Origin: Thereva unica
Taxonomy: Eukaryota > Arthropoda > Insecta > Diptera > Therevidae
Length of the DNA: 64,000 nucleotides
Direction of reading: 5' to 3'
NCBI GenBank assembly: GCA_949987705.1
Contig: OX465284.1
Coordinates: 114,683,163 to 114,747,162, forward strand
A program made the translations under genes and the position numbers. The notes under the pieces were generated by a model. It was given only the letters and a program-made list of their open reading frames with translations, did not search any database and was not told the origin of the DNA. Shown one piece after another: positions 40,201-55,200 of this stretch (within the stretch, counting starts at the first letter, position 1; the number at the start of each line of letters is the position of its first letter).

Positions 40201-43200
40201 AGACGGCATTTATCTTCTTCTTCCCTAATCGCTGAGTCCCATTACTCCCATAATACCAAAATCGTCTTAAAAGTGTGCTAAATTGGTAGCAGATTACATG
40301 TGCATGATTTTGATGGAAGAAATGAGATGAGGTGAGCCAATTTCGAGGGAGGAACATTTCAAGCCCCATGCATTTGATGTGCGTGGGTTAATTGTTTTTC
40401 GTGTAGTAAGCTTCAGCTTATGATAAGTTCGACCGGTATCACTTAGTATCAATTTTGAAAACTAATTTGTATTTCCTATACTTTGTATAGAGTTAAGTAG
40501 GGATCTAGAGAAAACTAAGTACTTAAATAGCTTATTTATCCCAATCTGAAAGAAATCTTTCGTCATTTGATTCTTCCTTTTGTAAATTTTCTGGGCAGCT
40601 TTCCAATTTCTCTTATGTGAAATTTCTTTTCCTTGCCAGGAAATATTCATCAAGTGCCTTTGTGACTTTATTAGCATTTTCAAAATGTTGAAAGAGAAAT
40701 GACGAAGATCGAATGTGACGCTGTAATTCTCGATATTACATTCGAAGACCGAACGGAATGATTGGACGGTTCCATAAACGCTCTAATGGCCACAGCAACT
40801 CTTCGCGCTACTGTGCATTCACCCGATAAACCAATCCGTTCTATTTGTCACGTTAATACCCAGTATTCTTAAGAGCAGAGCTCATCTACACAATCAGAGT
40901 CTGAGGCTGCTTAACTCGATTTCGATCTCAGCAGATGGATCAATTAGATCACCCAGAGTTCCTAGTAACTCATTTTCGTTTCATATGAAGAACCTCAAGG
41001 CGACATACTCTCGGCAAAAATCACGAAATTTTGTGTATTTTCGTACAGCTCTGGAGGACTTCGATTGAGTTTTCGTACAAACTGATCGCGTTCGAAAAAC
41101 CGTCGCACCTCCATACGAAATCCAAATCGATGGCCAGACTTCAACCAACCACTTGTGATGATGATAAGCGGTCAGTATCATTTTTAAGAACTCTACATAG
41201 TTTGGCGAGGGGGAGTAGGTGCGTAGCAAACCTTTCACTGTACTCTCTGCATGGTAAATAAAAGTACTGACTACTTCATGTGGTCATGATAAGCGATCGG
41301 CACAAGTAAATCTTCCAAATTTCACTGCTTGATTGAGAAACCATTGCTCATAGTAATGTCATTATCAATCAAGTGGACCAATGATATAAATTTACTTTGA
41401 AACTACATATTCCAATTCGTATAGCAGAAAATGATGTTCGTATGTTATTTTAAAGTTGAAAGTGTTTGACGTTAGTTTCGATCACACCTAGTGAATGTAT
41501 GAACAAAAGTCATCTTGCATCGACATTAATTTAGTACCAAACCTCCCACACCCACACATAAAGGAAACACAAGCAATTTTCTAAGCAATAATTACCAGGA
41601 TAACCACATTAGCAGGCATTTTCCACAACAGTGCAATATTCTTATTTTATAATGACTTTTTAATTTCCTAGAACATTTATCAAACCAAAACCTACCTCCA
41701 GAGGTGTATTTCCTCAGAATTCTATGCACACATGTGGGCATAATTAATGCGAAACTGAATGCTAAGCTCTAAGAAACGAGATCTAATGAGGCTATTCTAT
41801 GCTAATATCGCCTTATTGTTTGCCTTTCGGAGTCATTTAAATCAAGCAAAAATTTCAGGTTCCAAGCCTTCGGACGGAAGCGAACTACTAATAATACTAC
41901 AATATGTATTTTAATTCCGCAGAACTCTTTTGTTCTCAGTAAGAAATTACAAGACGTGCTGTTTCCTTAATTCTTTCCTCACGTGGCAGCATCAAATGGT
42001 CTTTAATGTGATCGAAGACAAAATGTTTGTTTGGTTTTATTGTCTTTGTTTGATTTTTGGTTAATTAGTGGAGGATGAAAAAAGTTGGTTCTACCTTAGA
42101 GATCAAAATCGAACATAAATGCTTTGATATTTGAGGAAGAAACAAAGGTTCATTAAAATTAGATTTGATGTGCTTTGATGTTTTGATTGTGGTAATGGAC
42201 TACATTACGGCATTGACCATTATCTCTTAAATGTAATTACAAAGAGGATAAAGTGTCTTTTGTTAAAATTTATAAGTGGTTTGCAATTGCGCCCAACAGC
42301 TTCATAGTGGTTAGGTTATGTAATTTTTGAATTATATTTTTCTTAGTAAGTTTAACATTGCACAGCTGGGATAAACGAGTTCAATAACTCAATACTATAA
42401 AAAACAACACAACCGGAAACTCAGAGAAAAGCAACCAGCATCATATTTAGTTAAATTGATTTAAGGGGAGGTTCTCATCTAGCGACCCAAAAATTACATG
42501 ATTTTCTCGATTTTTTTTTTCGCGGAAGGAAGATGAGGAAGCACTCAAGTTTTTTTTGTAGTTATCAAGTATATATTCAAGTATGTTTACCAATTTTTAT
42601 AGAGCAGAATATCGAATAGTTAATTATTTATTTACATGTAAAGCCGTTCGCCTAAAAAAAAGTACCTAATCGGGCGCCACTCTACCGCTTCCAAACATCA
42701 CCCGAGATCAACAAATGAAACCTTTTTATAAAATACATGACATTTACAGGATCTTGAACTATCCAACTAAGGAAAAGTCGAAAATTACGAAAATGGTGGA
42801 CTTTCGAAAAAAAAATTCCTCTTTTCGTCTATTTCTCTGCTCTTAAAAGTGCTATAAAAAACAAAATAATAACAATAGCCATCTGCGATTAGTTCAGGAT
42901 CCGCTAAATTTAATGAACTTTCAAATAAAAGAAAAACCAAAGCGATATATGCAGTAGTTTTTGAGATACGATGGCGCCCATCTTAAAAAATACGGTTTTC
43001 TAAAAATACGTTTTTTTTACCTTCGTGTAAAAAGGAGACTCCGGTTTTTTTTACTATACTTTAAAAAAAAAATGAATTTCGTCAAAACGGTTTTTGAGAG
43101 CGAATACTATAGGAAATTTACTAACTTTTTAAACAAAAAAAAAATCGATTTTTTTGGTTGAGCTTGATGAGAACCTCCCCTTAAGCGCGTACTTTAAGAA

Positions 43201-46200
43201 ATATTATCCAGAGTAATCCGACTCTGTCTGGCACAATAAACAAATGATCTTCCTTGGTTGCACGCTTCGGTTCCTTTTGTAAACAATAGCGCCGAGTCTA
43301 GCCGTCGGTTCTGTCCACAAAGTGTTAAAGTAGCGAGAATATTCCGCATAGTTAACTTCAGAACTATCCAGGGAGAAATCTTGTATTGTTGTAAGGGCAA
43401 ATAATGATTAAAACAAAAATATCATAATTCATGTATTTCGGAGCAACTTATCCGATAAATATTTTAATAATTTCATCCCAAAAGTAATCAAAACCATTTA
43501 AAGTGTGTCGATTGGGATTAAGGCGTTGGCTACCATCGCAGGGGTCCAGGGTTCGAATCCCCTCCCCCCACTTCGTTTGCACAGGTAAAGGAGCAACTTC
43601 TTTCCTTGCTGGGCTCCACGGCTGCTTCTCCTTCGGAGAGTGTTATTCTCCAACATTCTGCCAGCAATCAAATCGTGCCAGGTCTTGAGGCGCGTCGTAG
43701 GAATGGTCGAAGTCGCCAAGCCACCATTCGTGATGGTGCCTAGTGGCTAATGACAGAGTTAACCTCTACGCCGATCTCGATATCACCCTCTTCCCCTCCA
43801 ATAGTTGGTGTTCCCCGCTCACTAAAGCTACAGATTCTTTGGGACCTCGAACCCATCTGATTACTGTACCAAGACCCTGGAATATCTTCATCTCGCGACT
43901 CTCTCCTGAAACTAAGGCGGAGACTATTTGCGAATACTAAGAATGAATTCTATAAACCCGGAATCTGTGCTTTGCAGAAAAGTCAGCGAAGCTTCTAAGC
44001 CTGTTCTAAGCATTTTGTCTGCTCTGCCTGTCACTTAATTTGGATGGGAGATTCAGAAATATGAAGGACTATGAGGCTATATCCATCTCCTTGAGATAAT
44101 GCAAAAGACCCTTCTAAGACTAATTGTATGTGGTCTAATCTACTTTTCCTAAGTTTGAAAGCTAGACGTTTCTCTGGGTTTATGGTAACCCATGAGTGAT
44201 CGAAACCATTCATTGTTATCTTTTCTGACCTCTGGCTTGTGGTGTAGCGAATTCTAAGATGAGACATAACTTTTTTTAAGCCGACGTTTCGTTGTTCCTT
44301 GTGAGATTGTAACTCCGTGTCAGCTTTGTTAAGATGTACTAGTGTAAGCAGTTCGATTATGATAGACTCGATATTGACGGTCATCAGAGAATGAAGCAAA
44401 TATCTCGCGACGACATGCTATATATCGAACACAAGTCGTATGTCCATAGTGATCTGGTAGATGCGGCCCACTTGTATGGTTTGTCGAGGGTATTTTTCGA
44501 TCTTCTTGTGTACAGTGAGTGGCCTTTGTGCGGTGTAGATCACAAAGTTAAGTCCTTGGACGGAGTAGCAGAAGTTCTTCATAGGTGCATAGATCGCGAT
44601 CAAATATAAACCACTTCATTACCGCAACCCTTATTCAAAAAAAGCGTGCGTTTGCCACGAATGACCTTGAAATTGACAATAATTCGACAATTCAAATTCA
44701 CACATTCGTGGTAATGTAGTCTTATACATTGTGTTCAACTAGGGAGATTGAAATTGAGACGTTGTTTTGATAAGAAATTTCGAATTTCCATTTGCTGTCT
44801 CCAGAGCAAGTCTCGGGCACACTTTGTGTGTGCTTAAAATGAGGTAGACGAAATGATCGAAACGACCGCCCAGTGAGGAATAGAAAAATGATACGTCTGA
44901 TCGTATTGCGGACGAAAAGGGGACGTGATCAGATCGCCATTCAGTCGCTTACCGATGAAGCGGTCTTCTTTATTTTTTTTAATTTTGGCGCCGTTTAGAC
45001 CTTTTAAAACTGTTTGTAGGGGGTATATGCATCTGTGGCGCGGGCCTTTTTATGGTCATAAATTACTCTTCCACAATCATCTCAAATTATATGCTTACTA
45101 ATCATTAATCGTTTCGAAAGAGTTAAAATTTTCTGATTACGTATTTACAAAATAGCTAATTTCCTCTCATATTTTGTAAATAAAAACTTACCTGCAAAAA
45201 AATCTGCAGTGGCGTAACATCTTGGCAATTTCCTTTCAAAAATTTTGCAATTCATCTGTCAAATCAATAATTTCGTAACAAACTCTCGATCCATACACTG
45301 CTCGAGATTACCATATTAAATTTCACACCGCGTACACCGAGTTTACTTTTCTAATGCAAATATTTCTCCTGTAAACAATTCAGATTCCTTTAACTTTTTG
45401 TAGTTGGCGGAAATAAACAAAACTCTATCTTCAAGAGTCCCTATCGATGCGCAGGTGTCTAATTAATAGCATTTCACACGATTTCAAGAGGTTTCAATAT
45501 AAATAACAAAACCGATTTCTCGATAAAATTACAGGTGCATGTACCCCAATAAAGACTGGCGGTGTCTTGTCGCTGCGCTTATTACAGTGATTGCCATATG
45601 AGGGAGTAGTCAATGTAATCAGTGAATATTTGCTGCTACTGCCTGGCATTGTGAGAACCTATTGCAGAAAATTATTATTGACAGATCTGCCACTGTGTCT
45701 ATGCTATTCAGGTAGTATGCCGCCAGCCATAGGTAGAAAAAAAAACCGCGCAAACAAAAGCGGTTTCGACCAGCTACGACGACGCTGCGAAGACTTTATA
45801 GTCGGAAACGAGAGTCGCGCTTTGGACATGATTATGATTTGTGATACCTTGACGCTATTAATCAATCAGGCGTCTTGCAATTAGTGCACCAAGACGAAAC
45901 TCCGCCAACAGGTTTATTCTGCCGTGTTCTTTAGCAGTCCTAAGACGCTGAAAACGAATCGCAAGAAACTCCCGAGATATTCAAAATGATCTTCGCATCT
46001 GTTCGGTGCCAGACCAGACAGTAAAAAACGAACTACAAGAAATTTGTGTGGCAATTTTTACCTTATCTCTTGTCGATCACAGCCGCGCTACGGACTATAG
46101 TGTTACAAGTTCGTGTTGTATAAGTCTGGCAAGGCAGACTCCAGCGCCACAACAGCTCCCAAAAGGCGGCTGGAGAAGTCCACAATTAAGTAAGACACAC

Positions 46201-49200
46201 CTGCGCCTACAGGTTTTCGGTGCTGCTGCTGCGCAGAGGAACTTAACACAAAACAAAAACTGAAGATCGAAAATTTCTAATTTGGCAGCGTTCAAGGCTC
46301 CTCCACAAAATGTTGATCGAGTAATAATGGCATCGCGGCAGCTTTCCACTTGTTTTGTGTACACACAGTTTACGCCTTCAACGGTTACTGGTGTTAATAC
46401 CGGAGTTTTGAGTTTTGTCTAGTTTGATTGTGACTTAATTACCTGCCCACACAGATTAGGCATTACATACTCGACATTTTATTCCGAGTTTGTGTGTGCT
46501 AGAGTGTGACAACGATTGAGGTACAAATTGTGCTATTCAACAAAAATTTAAGAGATTTCTTAGCCCACGTTTAAGATTCTTTGAATGAATATAAAAAATT
46601 TTATCGTTTTGATGGAATTTACTATAAATATTAAATTTTTGATGGACATGGGAGAAGCAATTTTAATATTCGAACCAGGAAGTAGAGGTTGTGTGATATA
46701 TGGAAAGGTTCAGATACTTTTACCTAATGAGGTTGGTCGGAAATTGTGGGAAATGAGTTTTCTAGTAGTTTTACCCATAACCGCTCTCCTAAACCTTTTC
46801 GACTTAGGCGTGTACCAACAGACTGACCTTTCCTGTTTTACATAAAAATGTCTAGTTAAACCAGGCTGTAATAATCATGCACACATAGAGATGAGAAGAA
46901 CCAACCACTGCTACTGTGGTACAGTAGATCTTGTACTAGTACAAGTAGTACATGCAATATGAAGTACTTTATACAAGGTCATATTCAAAAAAGCTTGTAC
47001 CCTGCTTGACCATTTCAAAACTTCTACCAAAATTTGTACCATTCTAAAAAATGTCGAAGCTTTTGCAGCGATCATTTGAATTCTATGGAAACATCTATAC
47101 GCTTCAAACTATGTAATGTAATCCATCTATCCAAAAAATAAGAAATTTAACACCATAGTTTTAATCCTTTAGTTGACCTAGTAGTTGAAACCAAGTATGA
47201 GCTACTTTAATCGATGATCCAGGAAGAACTGTGCAGTCAGGTCAAGCATCTTCAATCGGAACAGGTGGTAGTCAGTAGCAAGGGCGGCGGAGCATAACCA
47301 TTGTGGGTGGGGAGCACGTGAACGGATAACCAACTGGCTGTTGAGCATTTTGAGGGGAGTGTAGATAGATCCTCTATGAAGCTGTCTCACTGCCTCATGT
47401 GGACCTTATTCGTCATTCACGCCTCTTCGTAAGGAATACCTCATTTAGCCCCGCTTGAAGAAAACTCATTCCTACCCAATCCCGAGTAGAAAAAAGGCTG
47501 AAAAATTTAAGAATTTCCTTGTGGATATGTGAGTTATAACTGCACGGGTTCGAAATCTTTTTTGTTTTTTTTACACTCGAGTGTCGTTTTACCAATTAGG
47601 TCTCCCAACTGAGTACTAACCACGTCCAATGCTGCATGACTTCTGTAATCAAACCAGAACCGGTCTAATCAGTATCCTAACTAACACTCTTCACGCCTGA
47701 AATATGAAGCAATACAACAACAAAAACTAAAGTCTTGTATGAGTAAAACTAAAGCTTAAGGGTATTACTTACAGACGGCTTTCCAACATTCTGGGTTGTT
47801 AGGTGTATGTACATGAAAAATTTTGGATGTGGATTTCTTCACCCAAAGCGAAAGCGGCGCGTGTCAGAAGGGGCGATATCTGGAGAATACGGGGGATTAG
47901 GTATGACATCCTAATCCAACTTTTCCAGATAGGTTTTAACGACATTCACATTAACAACATGTGCCCGAGCGTTGTCGTGCTGCAAAATAACTTTGTCTTG
48001 ACTCGAATTGTGGCCGTTTTTCCTTCAACGTTCGTGACAATGCATTAAATGTGTTCGGTAGCGAACTCCTGTGATGGTTTCGCCCAGTTACAGCAAATAC
48101 CACGCCGAGTTGGTCCCAACAAAAATACATTCCATTTGCTTTGACCCATGGATAGTTTGCGTGGCCTTCGATATTTATGCATATGGCCGTGGGGTCCCAA
48201 GATTTTTTCGCTTTGAATTATCGTAACCACTCCCCAGTCTTCATATTGCAAAATACCTTAATTTCTTTGCCGTCAGAGCAGCGGTTCGCACGATAAAAAT
48301 TTGACGTTCGACGTTTCTCGGCTTCAACTCGTACCGCACAAAATTTCCTTGCTTTGGGTCATTCCCGAGGCAGTACATTTGTCCCTTACACGACGTTAAA
48401 TTGTACTGAGGCCTCAATTTTTTGAATTGTCCCTGTTCAAAATTAATGTCCTACTGGCATATGAGCGTGTATCGAGAATCGAGATAAAAGAAGCGAGGTG
48501 TGATTGTAAATTACGTAGTAGAGAGACATTTCATACTTCTTTTACCACAGCAAAATATCCAATTTACACTGCGACGTGATTGGTGAGGTGAGATTGTAAA
48601 TACGAACTGGAGAGTATGAAGTATTGAAGTATGACATTGTACTGGTTCAAGCGGGAAAAGAGGCACCTCTTACAATCGTGTCCTACCCACCACTACCTAC
48701 CTTATCATTTGACGTTTCTGATCTGACAGTTTTACCTATCATTTTACTGCTGGCGCCATCTATTGGAAAACGGCGAAGTGGATCTTTCGATCTTTTTTGT
48801 TATTTTTTTATGCCATTAAGAAAATTCTTGAATCGTTGTTTATATTGTAGTACAATAAAGTTTCTTGCTAAGATAAACGTACCCAACACCAATCAGCAGA
48901 GCTCCGAAAATCTTTTCAACTTTTTAAAACTTTTTTTGGCAACGTGTATAATTTCGCCAAAAATTTTATATCAATGAATCAAATTAACAAAAACTGCTAA
49001 AAATATTAAAAAATTCACAACTTTTTACACATAAAAATCCAATCGTTAAAAATAAAATCACAATAAAACATTCCTAATGAATCTCGCCTTACAAATGCCG
49101 ATCCTCACTCACTTCAACATCCCCATTAATTTTGAAAATCACGATCCAGATACACTTTTGCTAAAAATAGAGGTGCCAGAGTGAAACGAAGAATTGAATT

Positions 49201-52200
49201 TCGCATGTTAAACAAAAGTAAGAGCCATAAACATTCACTTCAAGAACAACAATCATTATAGTACCTCTGCAGAGCAGCAGCAGCACCTTGCTAGCCCCGT
49301 GACTAGTGCATTCTCAAAAACTCCAGTATTTTCTTTTTTTCGTCCATGACCAAGTCTGTCACGCTTAGTAAACCGCGCAGAATAACACACCATCAGAAGA
49401 GTGAAGTTTCATGAAAAAGTTTGTTTTGTTCGTTTTTCATACATACTTATAAATTTCAAGATGCACTTGTGCGGTACTACACCTATGCAGAAACATGGAC
49501 GTTTATTTCTGGGGTCATTCATGAGATATTTCCGCTTCTTAATAATTGTTGAAAGACAAAGAGCTTAAGTTGGGAGTCATAAGTGGTTGAAGAGATTGAA
49601 GAGAGAGTGAAGATCCTGTAGATATTTATAAAACGAAAGTCACCTATGGACGGTGCAAAGTAGTGATCGTAACTATATGATCGATAACCACCCACATGTT
49701 CCGGAATTCTTCGATCTTCAATGGCCAAGCAAAACATAAACAAAGCTCACTCTTATAATAGGCGTTCAAAAGCATCAACCTCCACCTTCCTGTCATCAAA
49801 TTAGTCAGATTCTATTTTTGTCAGTTTTTTTCGTCGTCGTTGTTTCTGCAAATTTTAAATTTATATGTTGTGTGGTTTCGACCGCAGAATCGATTTCCTT
49901 TCAGCGACGGGTAAACACTGTGAAAGCCATTTTTTTGCACCTCTGAAACATTGCCAAAAAATTCTCTACGCTGTTTAAAAGTAAACTTTTGAGAAATACA
50001 CCGTGAAGCATGCGCAGTTACACAGTCGAGAGCATAAAAATAAAAATTGGATTACATAAAAGTCGAAGAGACATGTTTGTCATCGATCTGCCAAGAAGCA
50101 GCGCAGCGCGCAGGCGCAAGACTCATGCTGACGTAGATAAGAAAACATCAGGTATGACATCGCGGGGCTTGTGGTGTGTGCCTACGTAACATTTTCAACA
50201 TCGCGAAATATGATCGAAGCCCCGCCATTCGCCGAGGAGGAGAAGGCTAACTAAATTCTAGGTAATAATTTTCGCAGTATAACGACATTGTAATCGGGTT
50301 TTTAGCTGCTTTATAAGCAATCCATGAATGAAATCTGCCCACGCATCCCACCTATGGCATATTTTACCTAAACGCGAATGACTAATTTGCAAACTAGTTT
50401 CATACACATCCATATGAATTGCAAGCACAAGCGATCGGGAATATCATAAGAAGGTGATTTAACCTGGAAGAGATTTTGAAAGGAAACTTCGTAATCGCGA
50501 ATCATGAATTCTAAGGTGGGGATCAGGTAAGGTTCGAGTGTTTTTCTTTCAAAACGTTGAAAGAAGACATGAAAGTTCCTTACTGCTTGCTGGATCCACC
50601 ATTAAGCGAAGACTCATCCGTAACCCTTGACAAATTTGGTAAAGACAACTCTTTGTCTGCCTGGACTGCTGCCTACCCACCTCTTGTACCTATAAGTAAG
50701 CCCCTGACTACGTTCTATTAAAGGTGATGGTCAGTTGTGCAGTTGGACCGTATATCCGAAGGAATTTATTCGTCCAATGGCCTGAATCCACCGATCGCGT
50801 GTTCGATATCTCCCTGCATTTTTCCACAACTCTTTTAAAAATCCAGCAGAAGACACAAATTCTCTCGTATTTAAACCGGGCAGAGTACAGACGGCGACAA
50901 AGTGTTTTGCAACATCAAATACCTAAAAATCTTCATACCACCTTTTTAGACAAACCTCTCGAATCTTGATCTTTTTCCAGCCATAAATATTTTTTCAGCA
51001 ACAAAGTAACGCAACAAAATTCTGTGATTTTTCACTATATACGACTACCTATAAGACCCAGATCATGCACCACCATATAGTCACCTTGTCCAGGTTGACT
51101 CTATCTACCTCTATATCCATACCCATTGCGATCGGTGCTTTTAAAATAAATTCTGACTGCAAATATAAACTGAACCAGATTTAATGCCGCAGTCTCCGGC
51201 ATCCACATACTATATAAGATCTTAGATTAATGTTTGAATTTACTGATAAATATATCCAGATCAAACGGGGCCGATCGTTTTCAAACAATAGATTATTTCA
51301 GTCGGGTGTATTTTGTCTGGGATAACTAGATATTAATAACGACTCGTGTAGAGCCGGTTGTCTCGATAATTTTGCTTTGATGTTGTCTCTTGATATAGAG
51401 GATGAAAGAATTTTCAATTTAGACGACAGCATAGTGATGGATTTGATTAGATCTAAAGGTTTAGGAGTTTATGCGGAAAATGATCGTGGTTGAGTTGGGA
51501 TTTTGTGATTTGTTGAAAAATGAATATTGAAGAGAAGTTGCGGTCTTTAATTAACAGGCGGTTTAGCTGGAAGGTTCGTTTATTTGTTATTTTAAGGAAA
51601 AAAACTTCATAGAAATTTAACTGAAAGATGTAAACAATTATAAGACGAACGATCGCAGAATTGGTATTAACAATATCTCGTATGTAATCAGACCAACTTC
51701 TATCCATCCGGTCTTAAACTTCACAGAGTTAGAAGATGGAGCTAAATATATAGGACCACAAATAATTCAGATAAGAGCAAGATTGTAATTCAGTGGAGGG
51801 TGGAAAGAAGAAGACACTACAACGATCCCTGGGGGAAATGTAACTTCGAACAGGTAGACCAATAAATTTAACCACCTAGCGTTCACAGTCACGGAAGACA
51901 GCGGTGAAACGACAGATGATAGGAATCTACAAAACGATCATCTTCTTTGATCCGTTAGCTGGCGGTCCGAGCGGGACGTCCCCGCAACGGATACGCTGCT
52001 GTTGGTGACGTTGGGTCTCGATCAAAACGATCATACTTACTACAGATTCGAATATGAGTTCGATCGAATACGAATATTCGGCCAAAAATGTACCGAACCG
52101 ATCATTCGGGGCCGAATCGTTCAGTTCATTTTTGCATAGTAAACAGGTTCATATAGGTCGGCAAAGCGCTCTTCGAGTGGCAGCATTGGCCTACCCCTTC

Positions 52201-55200
52201 GGCACTTCGCCCTAGCTCGGCTCGCTCAATCAATGCGCCGTTCTTTCTTTCATTGCAATTTCTCGCGTGATAGAGCTATCGAAAAAAATAAGGGACTAGA
52301 GGATGATTGTAGGGAAATGACAATTCCATAAACATTGAGGCCTTCCGCATTAGAGTCGACTGATTTGCAACCCCAGTTTCAAACTGGTTTCACAATAATC
52401 ACGCTTACAATCAGTTTTCAACCAATAGGAAACCTCTGTCCACACACAAGCGCAACTGATTTTTGATCTATCGTCCTTGTGGCGCAGAGAGCTCGCCATT
52501 CGCCCGTCTCCCGTTCGCTCCTTCTGAAGAAGTACCCCAGGGGCCACCGCGGGGAGGTGGGATTAGGACTTGCTAACAGGTCTGCTAGGTGTTCGTCTGC
52601 AGTGACTTTTCTCGGGTTTTGGCAGAGGTGACAAATCGGGTGCCACCACTTTCCGAGGTCTTTGTTAGCCGTTTGCCCCCCAACGACTGACTCAACGCGG
52701 AAGAAATCTCTATCTATACTGCCATCGCGTGAGAAGTTCAAGGTTTAATAACATGCGACCGATTTTGTCTTCATAGTCTCATTATAGGCGGGGACGTGTG
52801 CTTCGGATGGCGTACGAGGTTATATTACCCTCATGGCAACTATGTTTTGAAACATGAGCAAAAGATTCCTCCGGTTTTCAATCAATAGGTGATCTTCTTC
52901 TATAGGCTAATCAACTTGGCGATGGAAGCGCTGTCAACCACCATGAGCAAGGAAGTATATTGTCATTTACCCACCTCTCGACCACTTTCCACTTATCTGA
53001 GGCAAACGAGTTTTGTGTGGCGAGTGATGGGAAGTTTCCTTCTTCCACCAGAGTGATATCAAGAGCATGTCGGAGACACTACTGCTATTCAACGGTAGCA
53101 GCGTTTGACTACACCAGCAGTAGCCAGCCTGTTCCTTGGAAGCTTTCCTAGAAGCCCGCCTTGACTTCGGCTTCTGCCTTTTCAATGACGACTTCGCTGA
53201 TCGTCTCTTGCAACTGTGTCAAATGCTCAGGTGCGAGGAGGTGCTTCACCGTATCCATCGAGATGAGGATACTGTGTACCGCCTGGCTAAAGGTTGGCTG
53301 AGCGGGCCTTTAACTCTGTTTGGTCTTCTTCCGTTCCGAGAGATTCAGGGTTTCCACCTGCCTATGCATTTACGAAGCACCTTCTTCAGGCAGAGATGAT
53401 TTTGATAAATCGAAGCCAAACTTCCTCTGTTGAACACCTCGAGAAATTGATGTAACCCAGAAATAACTGAGAACATACTGTCCGAGTCTAGTACAGCACT
53501 ACAGATGGATTTTGCGTCCCAAGACTTATCTTCAACGGCAGGCGACACGTCTGCACAATACGTGTGCCTAATGGCTTCGCTAGTTCAGGCAGTTAGTTTC
53601 TCTTATGTCCCACTGGTCCCTTGAGATGAAGTCATTGTCACATCTGTCGAGAGTGAGGCTATCGAAGCTGCATCAAACTCATTACCTTTTGTAGTATTCT
53701 TATCGATAATTGGATCTTCGAATAGAACACTGTAGGAAGGTTAAGTGATGAAATTGGAAGGCACCAGATATCCAGAGTTCAGATATTATAAAATATGAAA
53801 ATTAACTTTGTTCACATATGTCTTACCTATCAAACACCACACTTAAGATCTTTAAATAAAGAACAATAACCTAAGCTTGTCACCTTTGTCCCCAGAAATA
53901 GTTTAAAACTGATAAGAAAAATACACGATCGGCAATTTTGTTAAAGTTTTCTTACACAAAAAACTCCAAGATTATTGTGTAAGATAAAAATAGCGAATTC
54001 TTTGAAAATAACAAATCCATAACATTCTATAAATTACTCAATCGACACTCCCTTTACGAAGGCAGTTAAACTATTGAATAATGTAATAATCAAAGCTTAT
54101 CTGAGATCGCCGATCGCCGCACAATGATCGCAGTTGTTTGTCACCAGCGATATTTTTGCAATAATGCCATTGTATCGGATCATGGAATTCAGGTGGGTTT
54201 TTTCTAACTTCATGACAGAGAGCAATGTGACATCTATATACTAAATATATCTTTATAAATAAATTCGTTGAATGAAATAGAACTGAAAGAGAATTTTGTG
54301 ATATCTTTTTTGAACTATTGTGAAACCTTCATTCGACAAAATGTATTGAATAAATGCAAAATGATCAATCACGATAATAATACTGAATGGATTCTTTGTG
54401 TTGTTAACATAGGAGTATGAGGTGAACGGGCCAGATTTTTTTGTGGTTTAAACTAATTTTTATTCAGTTTTTATACAAGTTTTTATAGAAAAGAGAAATT
54501 TACAAGAAGATTTATGTTAGTTAAATGTACACTTTAGAGATATTTTAAAATATTGCAAATAAAATATCACAAAAAAAAGACGAACACGAAAATTTGGAAC
54601 GGAAACACAAAAACCTTTTTCCATAAAATAAAAACACGATCTTCCTCCTGTTCCAAATTAAAAGACCAACCACCTAATGGCTCAATTTAAATTTTATTTC
54701 CTTTTTGCAAGTTTGGTTTTTTTGGGAATTAATTATCAACATTTATTCAGTTTTTTATTGATCTTTAGAGCAGGAGGCGGTCAATGGAGAAAGCGATCGT
54801 GTTTTGTTCCACTTTTCGATTATTTATTGGTTTGGCTACACAAAAAACAAATACGGACATCGCTACTTGTAGGATGAGATTTTGCAGATATAAATAAAAA
54901 AAAGAGTTTAAAACAAATATTTGAAATGTCTTAAGATTATACTTTTAAAAACATAATTAACACTTTTAACGATCGATCGAGACAGAGATCGTTGATGGAA
55001 ATTATAAACTTTTATAAGGCAAAAAATCAAGGGCTTTTTTTCTGATATTAGAATTTTATGATTTTTCCGGGATTAAACAAAAATAACAACTTTCTAGTTT
55101 TAAATGCGTTTCAAATGATCAGGAAAAACATTTTGTTATTTAAAGTTGTTTGTTTTAAGAGATAGGTGCGCCAAATTAGGCGTAATTTGCTCCTCTACGA

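Noticed and set aside
43508..43570. tRNA-Ser/Leu gene
   Set aside because: A and B boxes are present, but acceptor and D stems do not pair and there is a long SINE-like body.
44031..44399. 122-residue minus-strand protein
   Set aside because: No family resemblance, no splice sites that join it to anything, and flanks look repetitive.
50724..50969. LINE C-terminal fragment
   Set aside because: A faint resemblance to LINE end segments, but no diagnostic block could be placed.
52350..53548. Gene or retroelement gag in overlapping minus-strand frames
   Set aside because: The frames are short, conflict with each other and show no recognisable motif. Probably an unclassified old repeat.
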